DNA of 64,000 nt from Cryphonectria parasitica EP155 (lineage: Eukaryota > Ascomycota > Sordariomycetes > Diaporthales > Cryphonectriaceae), in the NCBI RefSeq assembly GCF_011745365.1, contig NW_024468911.1, positions 1,296,759-1,360,758 on the forward strand, in the 5' to 3' direction. Shown piece after piece: positions 14,854 to 26,255 of the stretch (its first letter is position 1; every line of letters begins with the position of its first letter). Made by a program: the position numbers and the translations under genes. The notes under the pieces are model-generated. The model saw only the letters and a program-made list of their open reading frames with translations, searched no databases and was not told the DNA's origin.

Positions 14854-15955
14854 CGCGTCGTATGTCGTTATCTCGCGCTGTTTGGTAGCTCAGCCATGGA
14901 CAGGAGGGAGGAAAAAACCGTGACGGGAGAGGTGAGTGATTCGTGGGAGGAGGGAAAAGAGGAGGAGTAGGAGGAGGAGGAGAAGGCGGTGGAACGAGGC
15001 GGGATCAAGTATCTATGTGCTGACGGACTTGAAGTTATGTTGGGCCTGCGGCTACGGTACCAACCAGTAGATACGAGACCCCTCCTCCGGTTGGGAACGA
15101 GCCCCTCCAACGGTTGCGCAGGGGCTCTTTGCTGTAGCTCCTCGGTCTCGGGTTGCGGCTACGGTGGGGGATCGACGGCGTGGTTTAGCGGGTTGGGGGG
15201 GCCCGCACCAGGCGGCCACAGCATCACATGGTACTGTAGCATTACCATTGCCCTGGGATCATTTGTCCTGCCTATAAGTATGCATGCTATCGATGAACAA
15301 CAATAATACCTCGCGACTTTGATTGGCTCTCTTTCTTTCTTTCTCTCTCTCTCTCTCTCTCTATCTATCTGAATATTTCCCAGTCCTCTTTTCCCTCTCC
15401 CTGTTTTGTTTTCTTTTCTTTTTTTCGTTCTCTCAAAACGAATGAAATTGCTGCACGTTCCCAAGCGGATGATCTTATTCTTTTCCCTCCATACATCAAC
15501 CTTCGGTGAAAGGCTACTTACCACAGTGATTATCGTCGTCTGAGGTCCTTCGATGTCGAATCATTCGTAGAGACCTCATCATCTTCAGGGTCAAAAAAAA
15601 AACATCTTGTATTGCCAGGCTGCCCATAGCAAAAGACGATCGTCTATTCTATACAGTAGCCCCCCCCCCTGCTGAACTGGGTTCGGGAGACATAGCGCTC
15701 GTCCTAAGGTGGATGCCGAACTCACAGTGACAAACGATCTTGCCGTAAACAAACCGCAATTGGATGTCCCGAGTACTTGAGCCGCCAGTGATGCCTGCTA
15801 GCGGCCTCCCGGACAACAAGATCTTTATCGCTGCAATGCCTGCCGCAAAAAAGTTTCGAGAACCTCATAGTACGGTACAGTTGCATTCGCCCTCTTGGAA
15901 ATTTTTCTGGCCTCGCACTCTTTCAACTCGCGAGACAACAAGTACAGACCACAGT
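14854..15955. other. Divergent promoter region between FAD synthetase and Dbp4
   Basis: Shared 1.1 kb upstream region of two genes transcribed apart. It contains a long CT microsatellite (about 15328..15370) and a short poly-C run near 15660. An in-frame ATG at 15764 could lengthen Dbp4 by 64 residues. No independent gene seen. Confidence 0.55.
15328..15370 (+). repeat. CT microsatellite
   Basis: TCTTTCTTTC grading into (CT)n and CTATCTATCT, in the divergent promoter region. Pyrimidine tracts of this kind are common in fungal promoters. Confidence 0.8.
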
Positions 15956-18492
15956 ATGCCTGCGCGAGCCAGAGCAAGACCGAAAAGGTCTTCAGAAGGC
16001 AAGGTCCTGAAGAGAAAAAGGGAGAACGATGATCATGACAGGCTGAAAAAGGCGATTGACGAATTTGTAAGTCGTCCCTCTCTTCAATTCAAGGTCCCTT
16101 CAACAATACCCCCATCCTACAGAACACTACAAAACCCCAAGAATGTGATGTCTCATGCTCATATCTCTTATGCCAGGATCCCAAGGCTGCCCCCGTCAAG
16201 AGTTTTACCGATCTCCCCATCTGCGAAGCCACCGCATCCGGCCTGCGAGCCTCCCACTTTGATACCCTTACCGATGTCCAAGCCCGCGCCATTCCCTCCG
16301 CTCTCAAGGGCAACGACCTCCTCGCCGCCGCAAGGACTGGCAGTGGCAAGACGCTCGCCTTCCTAATTCCTGTTCTCGAGAAGCTCTATCACGCCCGGTG
16401 GACCAACAATGTCGACGGCCTGGGCGCCCTCATCATCTCGCCCACCCGTGAGCTAGCCGTCCAGATCTTTGACGTCCTGCGCAAGATTGGACGTTACCAT
16501 GACTACTCCGCCGGCCTGGTCATCGGCGGCAAGAGCCTGAAAGAGGAGGCAGAGCGCATTGATCGGATGAATATCCTCGTCTGCACTCCCGGCCGCATGC
16601 TGCAGCACCTCGACCAGAGCTTTGGCCTCAACGTGTCCGACCTGCAGATCCTAGTGCTCGACGAGGCGGACCGCATCATGGACATGGGCTTCCAGCACGC
16701 GGTGGATGCCCTGGTTGAGCACCTTCCCAAGGAGAGACAGACTCTGCTGTTCAGCGCCACCCAGAGCAAGAAGGTCTCGGACCTGGCCAGATTGAGTCTG
16801 AAGGACCCGGAGTATGTGTCAGTCCATGAGGCCGCGGAGACAGCAACACCGAGCACGCTCGAGCAGTCGTATATTGTCACACCGCTTCCCGAGAAGTTGG
16901 ACACATTGTACGGCTTCATACGATCAAGCCTAAAGAGCAAGACGGTCGTGTTTTTGTCGTCTGGCAAGCAGGTGCGATTCGTATACGAGACATTCCGTCA
17001 GCTACAACCTGGTATTCCCCTGCTACATCTGCACGGGCGACAAAAACAGGAGGCACGGTTGCAGGTCACCCAGAGGTTCACATCGGCGAAGCACGCCTGC
17101 CTGTTTGCCACGGATGTGGTGGCACGAGGTGTGGACTTCCCTGCAGTCGACTGGGTCATCCAGGTGGACTGCCCTGAAGACGCGGATACATACATCCATA
17201 GGGTCGGCCGGACAGCCAGGTATCAGAGCAAGGGACGGGCAGTTTTGTTCCTCGACCCGAGTGAGGAAGAAGGCATGATAAAGAGGCTGGAGCACAAGAA
17301 AATCCCCCTACAGAGGACCAACGTGAAGGACCACAAGAAGAAGAGCATCAGGAACCAGCTGCAAAGCATGGCATTCAAGCAGCCGGACATCAAATACCTG
17401 GCACAGAAGGCATTCGTCACCTACGTCCGCTCGATATACCTCCAGAAGGACAAGGAGGTGTTCGATATGAAGAAGCTGGACTTGGACGGATACGCATCCA
17501 GTCTAGGTCTGCCGGGTACACCACAGATCAAGTTCCAGAAGGGTGAAGACATCAAGAAACTCAAAAACGCACCAAGGATGGCACAGTCGAGCGGGTCAGA
17601 AGACGAATCAGACGACGAGGGCAGGAAACCAAAGGGCAAAGAGGAAGTCCGAACAAAGGTGCAGAAGATGTTCGAACGAACGAACCAGGACGTCCTGTCG
17701 AGCCACTACCGCAAGATGGTTGGCGATGGGGACGACGACGACGATGACGAAGAAGCCGACTTCTTCAAGGCGAAACGCGTCCTGAACGATGAAGATCTGG
17801 ACCAGGCCGCAGCGAAGCGCAGTGGTCGCGGCGGAGACGATGCACAGCCCAAGGTGGTCGACCTTGGCGGGGACCAGCAGCTGATTGTGGACTCGAAGCG
17901 CCGCGAGAAGCTGCTGACGTCCAAGAAGAAGCTGCTCAAGTTCAAGGGCCACGGTCAGAAGCTCGTGTTCGACGACGAGGGCAACGCGCACCCGATCTAC
18001 GAGCTCATCGACGAGGAGGGCTTCAAGGCACAAGGCCCTGTGGAGGAGCTGCGTCGGCAGTTTGTCGAGGGCGAGAGCGGCAAGGTGGCCGAGGCGGACG
18101 TCGAAGACAAGGAGCTCGCGAGACAGAAGCGCAAGGAGAAGAGGGAACGGCGAAAGATGCTCGAGAAGATGGAGCGGGGCGAGGGTGCTGGCCCTGCCGG
18201 GCCCGTGGCACAACTGGAGGACGCAGACGGGGACGAAGAGGATCCGCTTGCGCTGCTCCAATCGTTGCCTATCGCTGGTGGTCCTGGAAGTGCGGGCTCG
18301 GAGGAGGACGAGGAGGACAGAGAGCCGAGGACGAAGAAGGCGAAGAAGTGGTTCCAGGACGACTCGGATGAGGAGGAGGTCAGGAGGAAGAAGGCCAAGA
18401 AGAAGAAGGGCAAGAAGGTCATCGAGATGGCCGAGGAGCCGGAGACGCTCGAGGATCTCGAGGCCCTGGCTGCTGGACTGTTGGATGGATAA
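15956..18492 (+). CDS. DBP4: DEAD-box ATP-dependent RNA helicase Dbp4 (HCA4/DDX10 type)
   Basis: Nucleolar helicase of early 18S rRNA processing; in yeast it acts on the U14 and U3 snoRNAs. Exons 15956..16066 and 16177..18492 (110-base intron, GTAAGT donor) give 808 residues. The join reads [18 protein letters not shown], matching the family N-terminus before the Q-motif. Helicase motifs run in order: [10 protein letters not shown] (about 88-97), [31 protein letters not shown] (DEAD at about 199-202), SAT, then ARGVDFP and HRVGRTARY (about 375-384). The C-terminal third is lysine- and acid-rich with [10 protein letters not shown] and [10 protein letters not shown] tracts, typical of nucleolar helicases. 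The start at 15956 was chosen because homologues have a short N-terminal tail; the ATG at 15764 is in frame but adds unrelated sequence. Confidence 0.95.
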
Positions 18493-18885
18493 GAAGATTG
18501 GGACAATGATCGCATGGTATATGGATTTTCTGAGCCTTGCAACCTCAATCGAGTGCACTTGCCCGCCATTGGTGAAGGTGGTTCGAGGTGTGGCAGTGAC
18601 CTTGTGTGCATCCTATGAAACTTTCCAGTGCCGAGGTACCTGAATATGATAACGCTGTAGGCACAGAGTCTCGCAGCGTTCAGCAGAACGTCCGAAATCA
18701 ATTGCGAGCAATTATTCTCCCTGATAGGATGCTTGATCGAATGACACAGGCTCTATCATCGTTCGTGCCCTTCTCGCACAGCCCCATCCTTCCATACGGA
18801 AGGCATATTTGACTGACACCAACCGTCTCCCTTTTGCCCCATCCGTCCGCCCGCCTGCCCGCCCGTCTGTCGTCGCCCAATGCAT
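18493..18885. other. Convergent intergenic region
   Basis: 3' flanks of Dbp4 and of the CoA-binding protein gene. No gene or structured element seen. Confidence 0.55.
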
Positions 18886-19518
18886 CTACAACTTCCCAAC
18901 AGCCCTCAGTCCCCTCTCCCCATCCACAAGCACACACCACCCCTCATGACCCCTCGTGCCACCCCCAAAGCCAGCAACCACGCTCTGGAACCCCATGCCG
19001 TCGGCCTCGCTCTCGGCCAGCTCACCCTCCCCGCGGCGCGCGTATTCGAGCACGGCGTCGTCAAAGGTGCCGGGCTGCAGCCAGACAGAGGGGACGCCGA
19101 GGCGCTTGGCCTCCTCGAGGACCTGGAGGGTGACGGGGGGCGGGGTGATGATGCTGACAGAGGTCTCGCGGGGGTGGGGGAGGGCGGAGAGGGATGGGAC
19201 GGTGGGGATCTCGCTGGGCTGGTTGTTGTTGGTGGGGTCTGGGAGGGAGGGGACGGTGATGTGGGGGGCGGCTGGGTTGATTGGGATGGCTGGGATGTTA
19301 TGGTGGAGATACCAGGCGAAGACTGGTGGGTGGAGAGAGGGTGGGAAGAAGAGAGTGGTGAGTCAGTTGAGATTTGTTGTCGGGTCTGTTCGTTGGAAGA
19401 AAGGCAGGTCAAGGTCAGGCTTACTCTTGTGGCCGAATTTGGCCGTATTGGAACTTGCGCCCACGACGGCGATATATTTGGACGAGAAGAACGTCTTCAT
19501 GGAGGCCTCGGTACTCAT
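18886..19518 (-). CDS. CoA-binding (Rossmann) domain protein, YccU-like
   Basis: Two minus-strand exons, 19518..19425 and 19322..18886, give 176 residues across an intron with A/GTAAGC donor and CACCAG acceptor. The protein opens MSTEASMKTFFSSKYIAVVG, then ASSNTAKFGHK, a dinucleotide/CoA-binding glycine turn at residues 18-30. The second exon continues IFAWYLHHNIPAIPINP and later LEEAKRLGVPSVWLQPGTFD, the expected second half of a CoA_binding_2 fold. Bacterial YccU-type proteins bind CoA; a reaction is not known. A Pro/Thr/Ser-rich insertion (ITVPSLPDPTNNNQPSEIPT) follows the second strand. The gene is easily missed because the opposite strand of this GC-rich stretch also stays open for about 235 codons. 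That plus-strand frame has no recognisable content, so I take the minus strand as coding. Confidence 0.85.
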
Positions 19519-19926
19519 GACGGGCGACGAAGTAGTGTGTCAAGAGAAAGAGATGGTGATGATGATCAAGTGTTGCACCTGTTGTGATGTTGGTTGTTGT
19601 GTTTTGGTTGAAACTCTGGTAAATGTACAAACCCCAGGGATTAATCTTATCACTTTGGGCACCTGAGTAATATACGTACGTGAACTGGATTTTTGTTCTA
19701 TCGTTCTGCCCAATTTTCTCTTTGAAATAGTACTGATTACAGACAATGCTTGCTTGGATTCCAGCATTTGTTTGTTTGTTTGACATTTAATTTATTAGAG
19801 TACAGCTGATTTCAATTTGCACACTGAATAGTACAGTATGTACTGCTTTATTGGGGAACTGAGAAAATTACTCCCTGGGTGTTGTAGAGAGTGGTGAACT
19901 GCGACCATGTCCATGCCGACTTCTAA
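19519..19926. other. Intergenic region
   Basis: AT-rich spacer with a TTTG repeat near 19770. It is the upstream region of the CoA-binding gene and 3' flank of the next minus-strand gene. No gene seen. Confidence 0.55.
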
Positions 19927-20808
19927 TTAGCTGCGTGGAAGAGCTCGCCACACGCTTTGGGCAATTTCTTCCAGATCCTGGATGCTGAAAACGATGTCTC
20001 CCTCTCCAGGGTTTGGGTCTCGAAGAAACAGAAGTCTGAAAGACAATACCAATGCGCCTCTAGCAACGTTATAAGTATCTGGACTGGTTGGGTCCTTCGT
20101 GATAGTAACCGTTTGTCGCTTGACTGGTGCTAACGATCCCATAGATCGGGTTGTGGCTGCTCCAGGTCGCTGGCCTCGAGGTTCTTCTTCCCATTTCTCG
20201 AGAAGAATCTCCTGTCGTCTAGGATCGAATTTGACTAGCAACACAATCTTAACGCCATGGTTGGATGCAGAGAACCACCACTGCATATCGTTGCGTAAGC
20301 GTTGCAGAGACTCGGAATACCCAGCTTCGATAACGAGGGTAGGGCAGGCGTCTTCTGCACTGCGTTCTGGAAATGGGCCACCAGTAGAATCACCTTGTCC
20401 ACTACGGCGCCCACCATGATTCCCACTTCTTTCGTAATATGTAGTCGCACCGCCTGTTTGCCACTCGCGTCTCAAACCCATATGAACAAGTTTCTCGGTG
20501 TAGATTGAGTTGAGCTGAAGATGGAGGACTTCATGAAGTCTGCGAGGGATAACCACGAAGAGAATCTCTACATCAGCATCGTACCGGCGAAAGCGGAGCT
20601 TACGGTGAGGTTCATGATGATCCTCGAGGAGTCTGAAATCAGCAGGTGTAACATGTGTGACAATGATGAAGTCGATGTCCCTGGCAATGCTATCAACCTT
20701 CTGGTAGAGCTCTCGAATGTTCGTGAACTGCACTGTCGGCAGCATCTCGTCATCCTCGGATGCCACCGAGGTAGGCTGAGTAGAGACGGGGAGAGGTGAG
20801 AGCGACAT
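19927..20808 (-). CDS. Uncharacterised fungal protein with a VIEAGYSES motif
   Basis: Single-exon frame of 293 residues with a clean ATG and TAA stop. I do not recognise a named family. The notable block is PTLVIEAGYSESLQRLRND, then MQWWFSASNHGVKIVLLVKF, located about two thirds along. A buried strand ending in a lone Glu, then a Trp-rich helix, then a strand with Lys (VKIVLLVKF) resembles the core of the PD-(D/E)XK nuclease-like fold, as in Uma2-type proteins. That is a pattern-level inference only. The first half is helical with several His/Arg-rich turns, and there is no signal peptide or membrane span. It sits between the CoA-binding gene (same strand) and the divergent myosin light-chain gene; neither suggests a role. 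Confidence 0.75.
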   Translation of the reverse strand: MSLSPLPVSTQPTSVASEDDEMLPTVQFTNIRELYQKVDSIARDIDFIIVTHVTPADFRLLEDHHEPHRKLRFRRYDADVEILFVVIPRRLHEVLHLQLNSIYTEKLVHMGLRREWQTGGATTYYERSGNHGGRRSGQGDSTGGPFPERSAEDACPTLVIEAGYSESLQRLRNDMQWWFSASNHGVKIVLLVKFDPRRQEILLEKWEEEPRGQRPGAATTRSMGSLAPVKRQTVTITKDPTSPDTYNVARGALVLSFRLLFLRDPNPGEGDIVFSIQDLEEIAQSVWRALPRS

Positions 20809-22294
20809 GATGACTGTGAATGTGGTGTGGGAATGATCTTTGATGGGTGTCGGGAAGGGGGCAGGCCATCACATCAACCTGGGAAAGTTCACTTAGCACG
20901 AATTACTGCAATGGTATACCTTGAACCACTAGCGGTGGTGCGCATCCTAAGGTACCTAGAGGAAGTCGGTAGTGTAAGGTACTTTACATCTCATAAGTAG
21001 TGCAAGGAAGCAGCAGCACTATAGTACAGATCGTCCGCAACCCATGGGACCAACCAGCTCTTGATCGAGAACATGTCCAAAGCATCAGCTTCACTCTTGA
21101 GAAGTATGCAAGATGCGTCAAAGCAGGGAGGAGCATGACGCTGCCAGCCCACCACAGAGAAAGAGTGGGGGCAAGTGGGGTCTCTGCGCTGAGGCGCCCA
21201 GATGCATAGCATGGAACAGTAACTGTGTTATCGCGCGTCAAGAGCAAGTAGGTCAGTGTCCATGCAAGCAATTGGAAACTCGCGCCGAGCTGCGCATGAA
21301 CAGCACAGACCAGGTTGTTGGGCGAGGCGGCGCCCCATTAAAAATGGACAATAGGTTGAAGGGGGGGAAGGGGGCCGGGGCAGAGACCGCTCTTTTCTTT
21401 TCCTCGTCCTGTTTTATTTATGAAGGTGTAACTTAGACTCCTCCATAAAACATCATCGCCAACCCTCATCAACCTCGTCAAACTCGATTTTCAGTCCTCA
21501 GTCCTCAGAGAAGGTACCCCCACTAGCACATCAATCCCGCCCAGAATGGTAAGTGCTCGTTCGTCCCTCTGCTTCCTTTTGCTGCAATGCACTACTACCC
21601 CATCGCCCCCAACAATCCTGCCGATCTGACTCCGTGGGGGGGAGAATGATTGATCACTGTGTGGTATGGTTTGGTAGGCGAGAAAAAGGGTGACAGTGGT
21701 GGCTGGTGGCTGGTGCAGGTCTCACTGGGGTGCAAAGGACGGCACGGCCTGCTAGTGTGCGGGAGCGCTGTTGTTGACGCGGGTGTGTTGGTGTGTTGAC
21801 GCCGTCGCAACTGGCAACCGGCCCAGAGGGAAGCGCGGTGCTGCCGCTTGTGCCTGTGCCTGGGTTGTTCCTGGTCCGCTTTCTGGTCGGGTTCAGGCTT
21901 GTGATCCCATCTCCAACTTTCGCCGCTCGCCGAGAAACCCAGCCCAGCCCAGCTTAGCCAGCCAGCCAGCCCGTCAGCCCAGCCACCGTCAAAAAACACA
22001 ACAGCCAAACACAACGAACCACCACTGTCGCCATTGCCACTGCCTTGCTCTGCACCCTCACCAATCACTTGCTTCCATTCCTTCCCGACCATTTTCCTTT
22101 ACCTTTCTGTCAGCCAACATCAACCACAACTGTATCGAAATCATATCACACACATACACACATACAGATTCTTTCATTTCCACTCTGCATCGGCTGCTGC
22201 ACCTGAAGCATCGTGATACCCCAACTCCTACCGTGCCCACCCGCCGCCTTCATTTGCACCAACAATCAATAATACACAACAACCAACATTCGAA
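20809..22294. other. Divergent intergenic region with a possible 5' leader intron of the light-chain gene
   Basis: About 1.5 kb. The stretch 21430..21545 is CA-rich like a transcript leader and ends in an ATG at 21546 followed at once by GTAAGT. From about 22000 to 22294 the sequence is again CA/CT-rich directly before the light-chain start. This suggests a long leader intron but no acceptor could be fixed. No separate protein gene supported. Confidence 0.5.
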
Positions 22295-22864
22295 ATGGCT
22301 TCTTCTAATTACGACGCGCAGGCTTCTACCAACTACAAGGAGGCTTTCTCGTTGTTTGACAAGCGCGGCAATGGCCGTGTCTCCCTCGATAACCTCGGCG
22401 ACCTGCTGCGCGCATGCGGCCAAAACCCAACCATGGCCGAGATCCACCAGCTGGAGGAGAGCGTACAGGGTGACTGTGAGTTCAGACCACACGATGCCTC
22501 GCCTGCACGAAATCAATGCGAACGCGAGAAGAAAGAAACAAGAAGAGAAGAGACATGAAGGGGCGCGTGGGGCTGACTTTACCATTCCTCAACCCAAACA
22601 GTCGACTTCGAGACCTTCCAGCGCGTGCTGAACCGCCCCGGCGGCTTCCGCGACCCGGGCGAGCCCGACGAGTACTGCCGCGGCTTCCAGGTGTTCGACA
22701 AGGACATGACGGGCTTTATCGGCGTCGGTCAGCTCAAGTACATTCTGACCAACCTGGGCGAGAAGATGTCGGACGAGGAGGTCGACGAGCTGCTCAAGGC
22801 TGTCGACACTAGCTCGGGCCAGGTCAACTACACCGAGCTAGTCCGTACCATTCTGGCCAACTGA
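22295..22864 (+). CDS. CDC4: Cdc4/Mlc1-type myosin essential light chain (EF-hand)
   Basis: Small EF-hand protein that binds IQ motifs of type II and V myosins and is needed for the contractile ring and septation in yeasts. Exons 22295..22475 and 22602..22864 give 147 residues; the 126-base intron (GTGAGT donor, CAAACAG acceptor) joins ESVQGD to FDFETFQRVLNRPGGF. Family signatures are AFSLFDKRGNGRVSLDNLGD, LLRACGQNPTMAEI, FQVFDKDMTGFIGVGQLKYI and the C-terminus VNYTELVRTILAN. The EF loops lack several acidic calcium ligands, as in known Cdc4 proteins, so weak or no calcium binding is likely. The start lies in CGAAATGGC after a CA-rich leader and gives the expected N-terminus. Confidence 0.95.
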
Positions 22865-23618
22865 TGACCGGTCAATGAGGCATTCTCGGGCTGTCCGTGG
22901 CAAGGATCAAGGACGGAGAGCTAGGGGAGTAGGAATGGGAGGACGAAGAACGAATTCATAAGATACCAAACAAAAACAAAGACGGTACGGCAGAGGGGAA
23001 GAAGCAGGGAGGTTGCTGCATCGTGTGCTACGGCATTAGCACACACACATTACTGTATAAAGTTTTGACGGAGTGATTGGGCCAGTGTTCTTTTCAGTTT
23101 CACGGTCTTTTTGCGGTGATGTGTTGGGTATTCCTGGATTGATTGGAGGTTTAGCCCAATGATAGCATCGAATATGATAGTTCCTTCAGACATCGGAACG
23201 CACCAATTCCAACCGCCCGCAAGCCCCATATCTCAAGCCCGTGAGGAAGATGGAAGTCTTGCGTGTATGTCTAGATGGTCTTGTCCATAACGTCCCAAAA
23301 TTTGTTGGCCTCTGCATTCCACCTCATCGAAACCAAGTATTCCCAGCGAAGTGTTGTGCGTTAGGAAACTGCACAACAGCAGCAACCTCACATCACACCC
23401 GGCTTTGCGGAGGAGAGTGGGCTTGTGACCCCTGACCCCTGCCACCCCCTGCCAACCTCCCGCTCGAGCAATTCATCACTAATTGAGGGGTACTGCATGG
23501 TACGTGCCGTAGTACTAAGTCCGAATTAGTGGCAGCAGTAAGTACTACGAGCTGTAGCTCCCTCAGCACCAACAGCACCCCGCAACCTTCTCACACACCT
23601 AGAACGGCGTCCCCCTCC
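22865..23618. other. Intergenic region
   Basis: 3' flank of the light-chain gene and promoter of the oligopeptidase gene, including a C/A-rich patch at 23420..23470. No gene seen. Confidence 0.55.
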
Positions 23619-26255
23619 ATGCCCGGAAACTCATATCGTCCCACCAGCAGCAGCAAACTGGCCCCTCCCACTGCAGCAGGAGCCTCCGGACGCAGGCCAC
23701 TTCATCATAAATACTCGGGCCCCCGCCTCACCCTCCTCTCCGTCCTCTCCCTCCTTGTTCTCCTCATCGCCCTCATCCTGGCTGCCCCACGAGCTGTTCC
23801 GCGCATTCTCTTGCTCGGAACCCACCTGCGGCCCTTCTCTTCTCCCTCCTCCCTGCTCACAGCTCGTATTGCCCAGTATCCTATCCTCGCCCGTCTATAC
23901 TCGACCTTTAGACCCGCATCGGACATTCCACAGCACATGATGGCCAAGTACACGAGCCCCCCGCAGGCCCCACCCACCTTCATTGGGACCAAGGACGACA
24001 TCGTGTCCGACACCAAGGCCCTGTGCGAGAAGACCCGCTCCGTGCTGGACAAATTGGTCGCCGAGATCTCTGCTGGGGATGCCGCCAAGACCACTTTTGA
24101 AAATGTCATCTTGCCGCAGATCTATGAGGAGAATCAGTCGGCCCTTAGCAGCCGGGTGTTGGGGTTCTATCAGTATGTCTCGAGCGATGAGGAGCTCCGG
24201 AATGCGAGCACAGAGGCAGAGACGATCCTTGATGAGTTCTGTAGGTTCTCTCCTTCCTGTGACAGTCGGATTGCGCGCGTTGTACTGACTGCGGGGGATG
24301 CACAGCAATCGAGATGGGCATGAGAGAGGATGTGTTCAAGATCGTGGACGCTGTCTTCCAGAAGAAGGACACGCTGAACCTTGACCCAGAGAGCTTGCGT
24401 CTGCTCGAGAAGGAGAGGAAGAGCTACGTAAGTGCAGGCATGACGCGCATGACGAATGGGAACGCGGTATAACTGACGGGCGGGCGACCTTTCAGATCCG
24501 GAACGGCCTTTCCCTGCCCGAGGGCCCAAAGAGAGACCGCTTCAAAGAGATCAAGAAGAGGCTCTCGCAGATCCAGATCGAGTTCCAGAAGAACCTAAAT
24601 GAGGAAAAGGGCGGCCTCTATTTCACCAAGGAAGAGCTGGACGGCGTGCCTGAGGACCTGGTGGAAACCTGGGACAAGGGAACCGACGAGAACGAGGGCA
24701 AGCTTCGTGTCAGCTTCAAATACCCAGACCTCTTCCCCACGATGAAGTTCGCCAAAAATGCCGAGACGAGACGCAAGGTATTCATCGAAAACGAGAATAA
24801 GTGCAATCAGAACGCGGCCTTGTTCAAGGAGGCCATTGTCCTGCGAGACGAGGCTGCTCGCCTCCTCGGCTACCCTGATCATGCCTCCTTCAGACTCGAG
24901 GACAAGATGGCCAAGACGTCCAAGGTCGTCAACGACTTCCTGGGCGATCTGCGGCAGCGCCTGGTAGCAGGCGGGGAGAAGGAGAAGAAACACCTCCTGG
25001 AGATCAAGAAGGCCGACCTCGAGGCTCGTGGTGAGCCCTTTGACGGCAAATACTACCTGTGGGATGCCCGCTTCTACGACCGCATCATGATCGAGAAGGA
25101 ATACAACATCGACGAGAACAAGATCGCCGATTATTTCCCCCTTCAGCAGACAGTGTCGGGGATGCTGAATATCTTTGAGAAGATCTTTGGCCTCGTCTTT
25201 GTGGAGCTGAAGGCTGAGGACCGGGCCAAGATTAGTCCCACCGGCAAGGCGGAAGACGTCATCTGGCACGAGGACGTGATCATGTTCTCTGTCTGGGACG
25301 ACCAGAGCGAGGGGGGCGGCTTCGTTGGCTACCTCTACTTGGACATGCACCCCCGGCAGGGCAAGTACGGGCATGCGGCCAACTTCAACATCCAGCCTGG
25401 CTTCCAGAACGCAGATGGCTCTCGACGGTACCCCGCGACCGCGCTTGTCTGCAACTTCTCGAAGCCTACGCCCAAGAAGCCCAGCCTGCTCAAGCACGAC
25501 GAGGTGGTCACCCTCTTTCACGAACTTGGCCACGGTATCCACGACCTCGCGGGCCGCGTCAAGTTCTCTCGCTTCCACGGAACCGCCACAGTCAGGGACT
25601 TTGTCGAGGCACCTTCGCAGATGCTGGAGAACTGGTGCTGGACCCCCAGCCAGATCACGTCTCTGTCGGGCCATTACGAGACGGGAGAGAAGATCCCTGA
25701 TGACCTGGTCGAGAAGCTAGTGGCAACCAAGAACGTCAACGGCGCGCTGTTCAACCTGCGACAGCTGCACTTTGGTATCTTCGACATGGCTGTCCACAGC
25801 CCTAAGAGCCATGAGGAGGTCAAGAGCCTGGAACCGAGCAAGCTCTACAACGAGCTCAGGACGGAAATTGTCGGATTCACAGGACCGGAGGCACAAGGCG
25901 AGCCGAGGTGAGTTGTCTTCCCTTTTGTCTGTACTCGGGTATGTGGCTCTCTAGATCGCATTGCTAACATGTCTATCCCGACAGCACCTGGGGTAACGGG
26001 CCCGCCACCTTTGGCCACCTCATAGGGGGATACGATGCGGGTTACTATGGCTACCTTTTCTCGTTGGTCTATTCCACGGACATGTTCTACAGCGTATTCA
26101 AGGCGGACCCGATGAACGAGAAGGAGGGCCGGCGGTACAGGCACACCGTACTGGAGAAGGGCGGCAGCCAGGAGGAGATGACGACCTTGGAGCAATTTCT
26201 GGGCCGCAAGCCCAACAATGAGGCATTCTACAAAGACCTGGGCATTACTGCCTGA
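23619..26255 (+). CDS. PRD1: Saccharolysin/thimet-type oligopeptidase (peptidase family M3)
   Basis: Zinc endopeptidase that cleaves short peptides in the cytosol and, in yeast, the mitochondrial intermembrane space. Exons 23619..24240, 24306..24427, 24496..25907 and 25985..26255 give 808 residues. The zinc motif LFHELGHGIHD has its first His at about residue 590, followed by FVEAPSQMLENW, which supplies the third ligand, and near the C-terminus by SAGYYGYLF-like sequence (YDAGYYGYLFSLVYSTDMF). A shorter product from the ATG at 23937 or 23940 has 701-702 residues, the normal family length, and begins MAKYTSPPQAPP. The 106-residue extension contains a hydrophobic stretch (LTLLSVLSLLVLLIALILAA) and an Arg-rich, acid-poor segment ending LYSTFRPA, which looks like a membrane or mitochondrial targeting sequence. 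Enzyme identity is firm; which start is used is open. Confidence 0.93.

Noticed and set aside
15764..15955. Longer N-terminus for Dbp4 from the ATG at 15764
   Set aside because: In frame but adds 64 residues unlike the short tail of the family; kept as an alternative only.
17608..18558. Minus-strand open frame of 316 codons opposite Dbp4
   Set aside because: Leu/Arg-rich antisense image of the lysine- and acid-rich helicase tail.
18880..19666. Plus-strand open frames of about 235 codons
   Set aside because: Gly/Val-rich translation with no domain; the opposite strand encodes a clear CoA-binding protein after splicing.
21771..22631. Long plus-strand open frame overlapping the myosin light-chain start
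   Set aside because: It begins without ATG, is full of His/Pro/Gln low complexity, and overlaps the real light-chain exon in another frame. It is leader and intron sequence.
24595..25674. Minus-strand open frame of 359 codons opposite the oligopeptidase
   Set aside because: Antisense to a strongly conserved M3 peptidase exon; no motif of its own.
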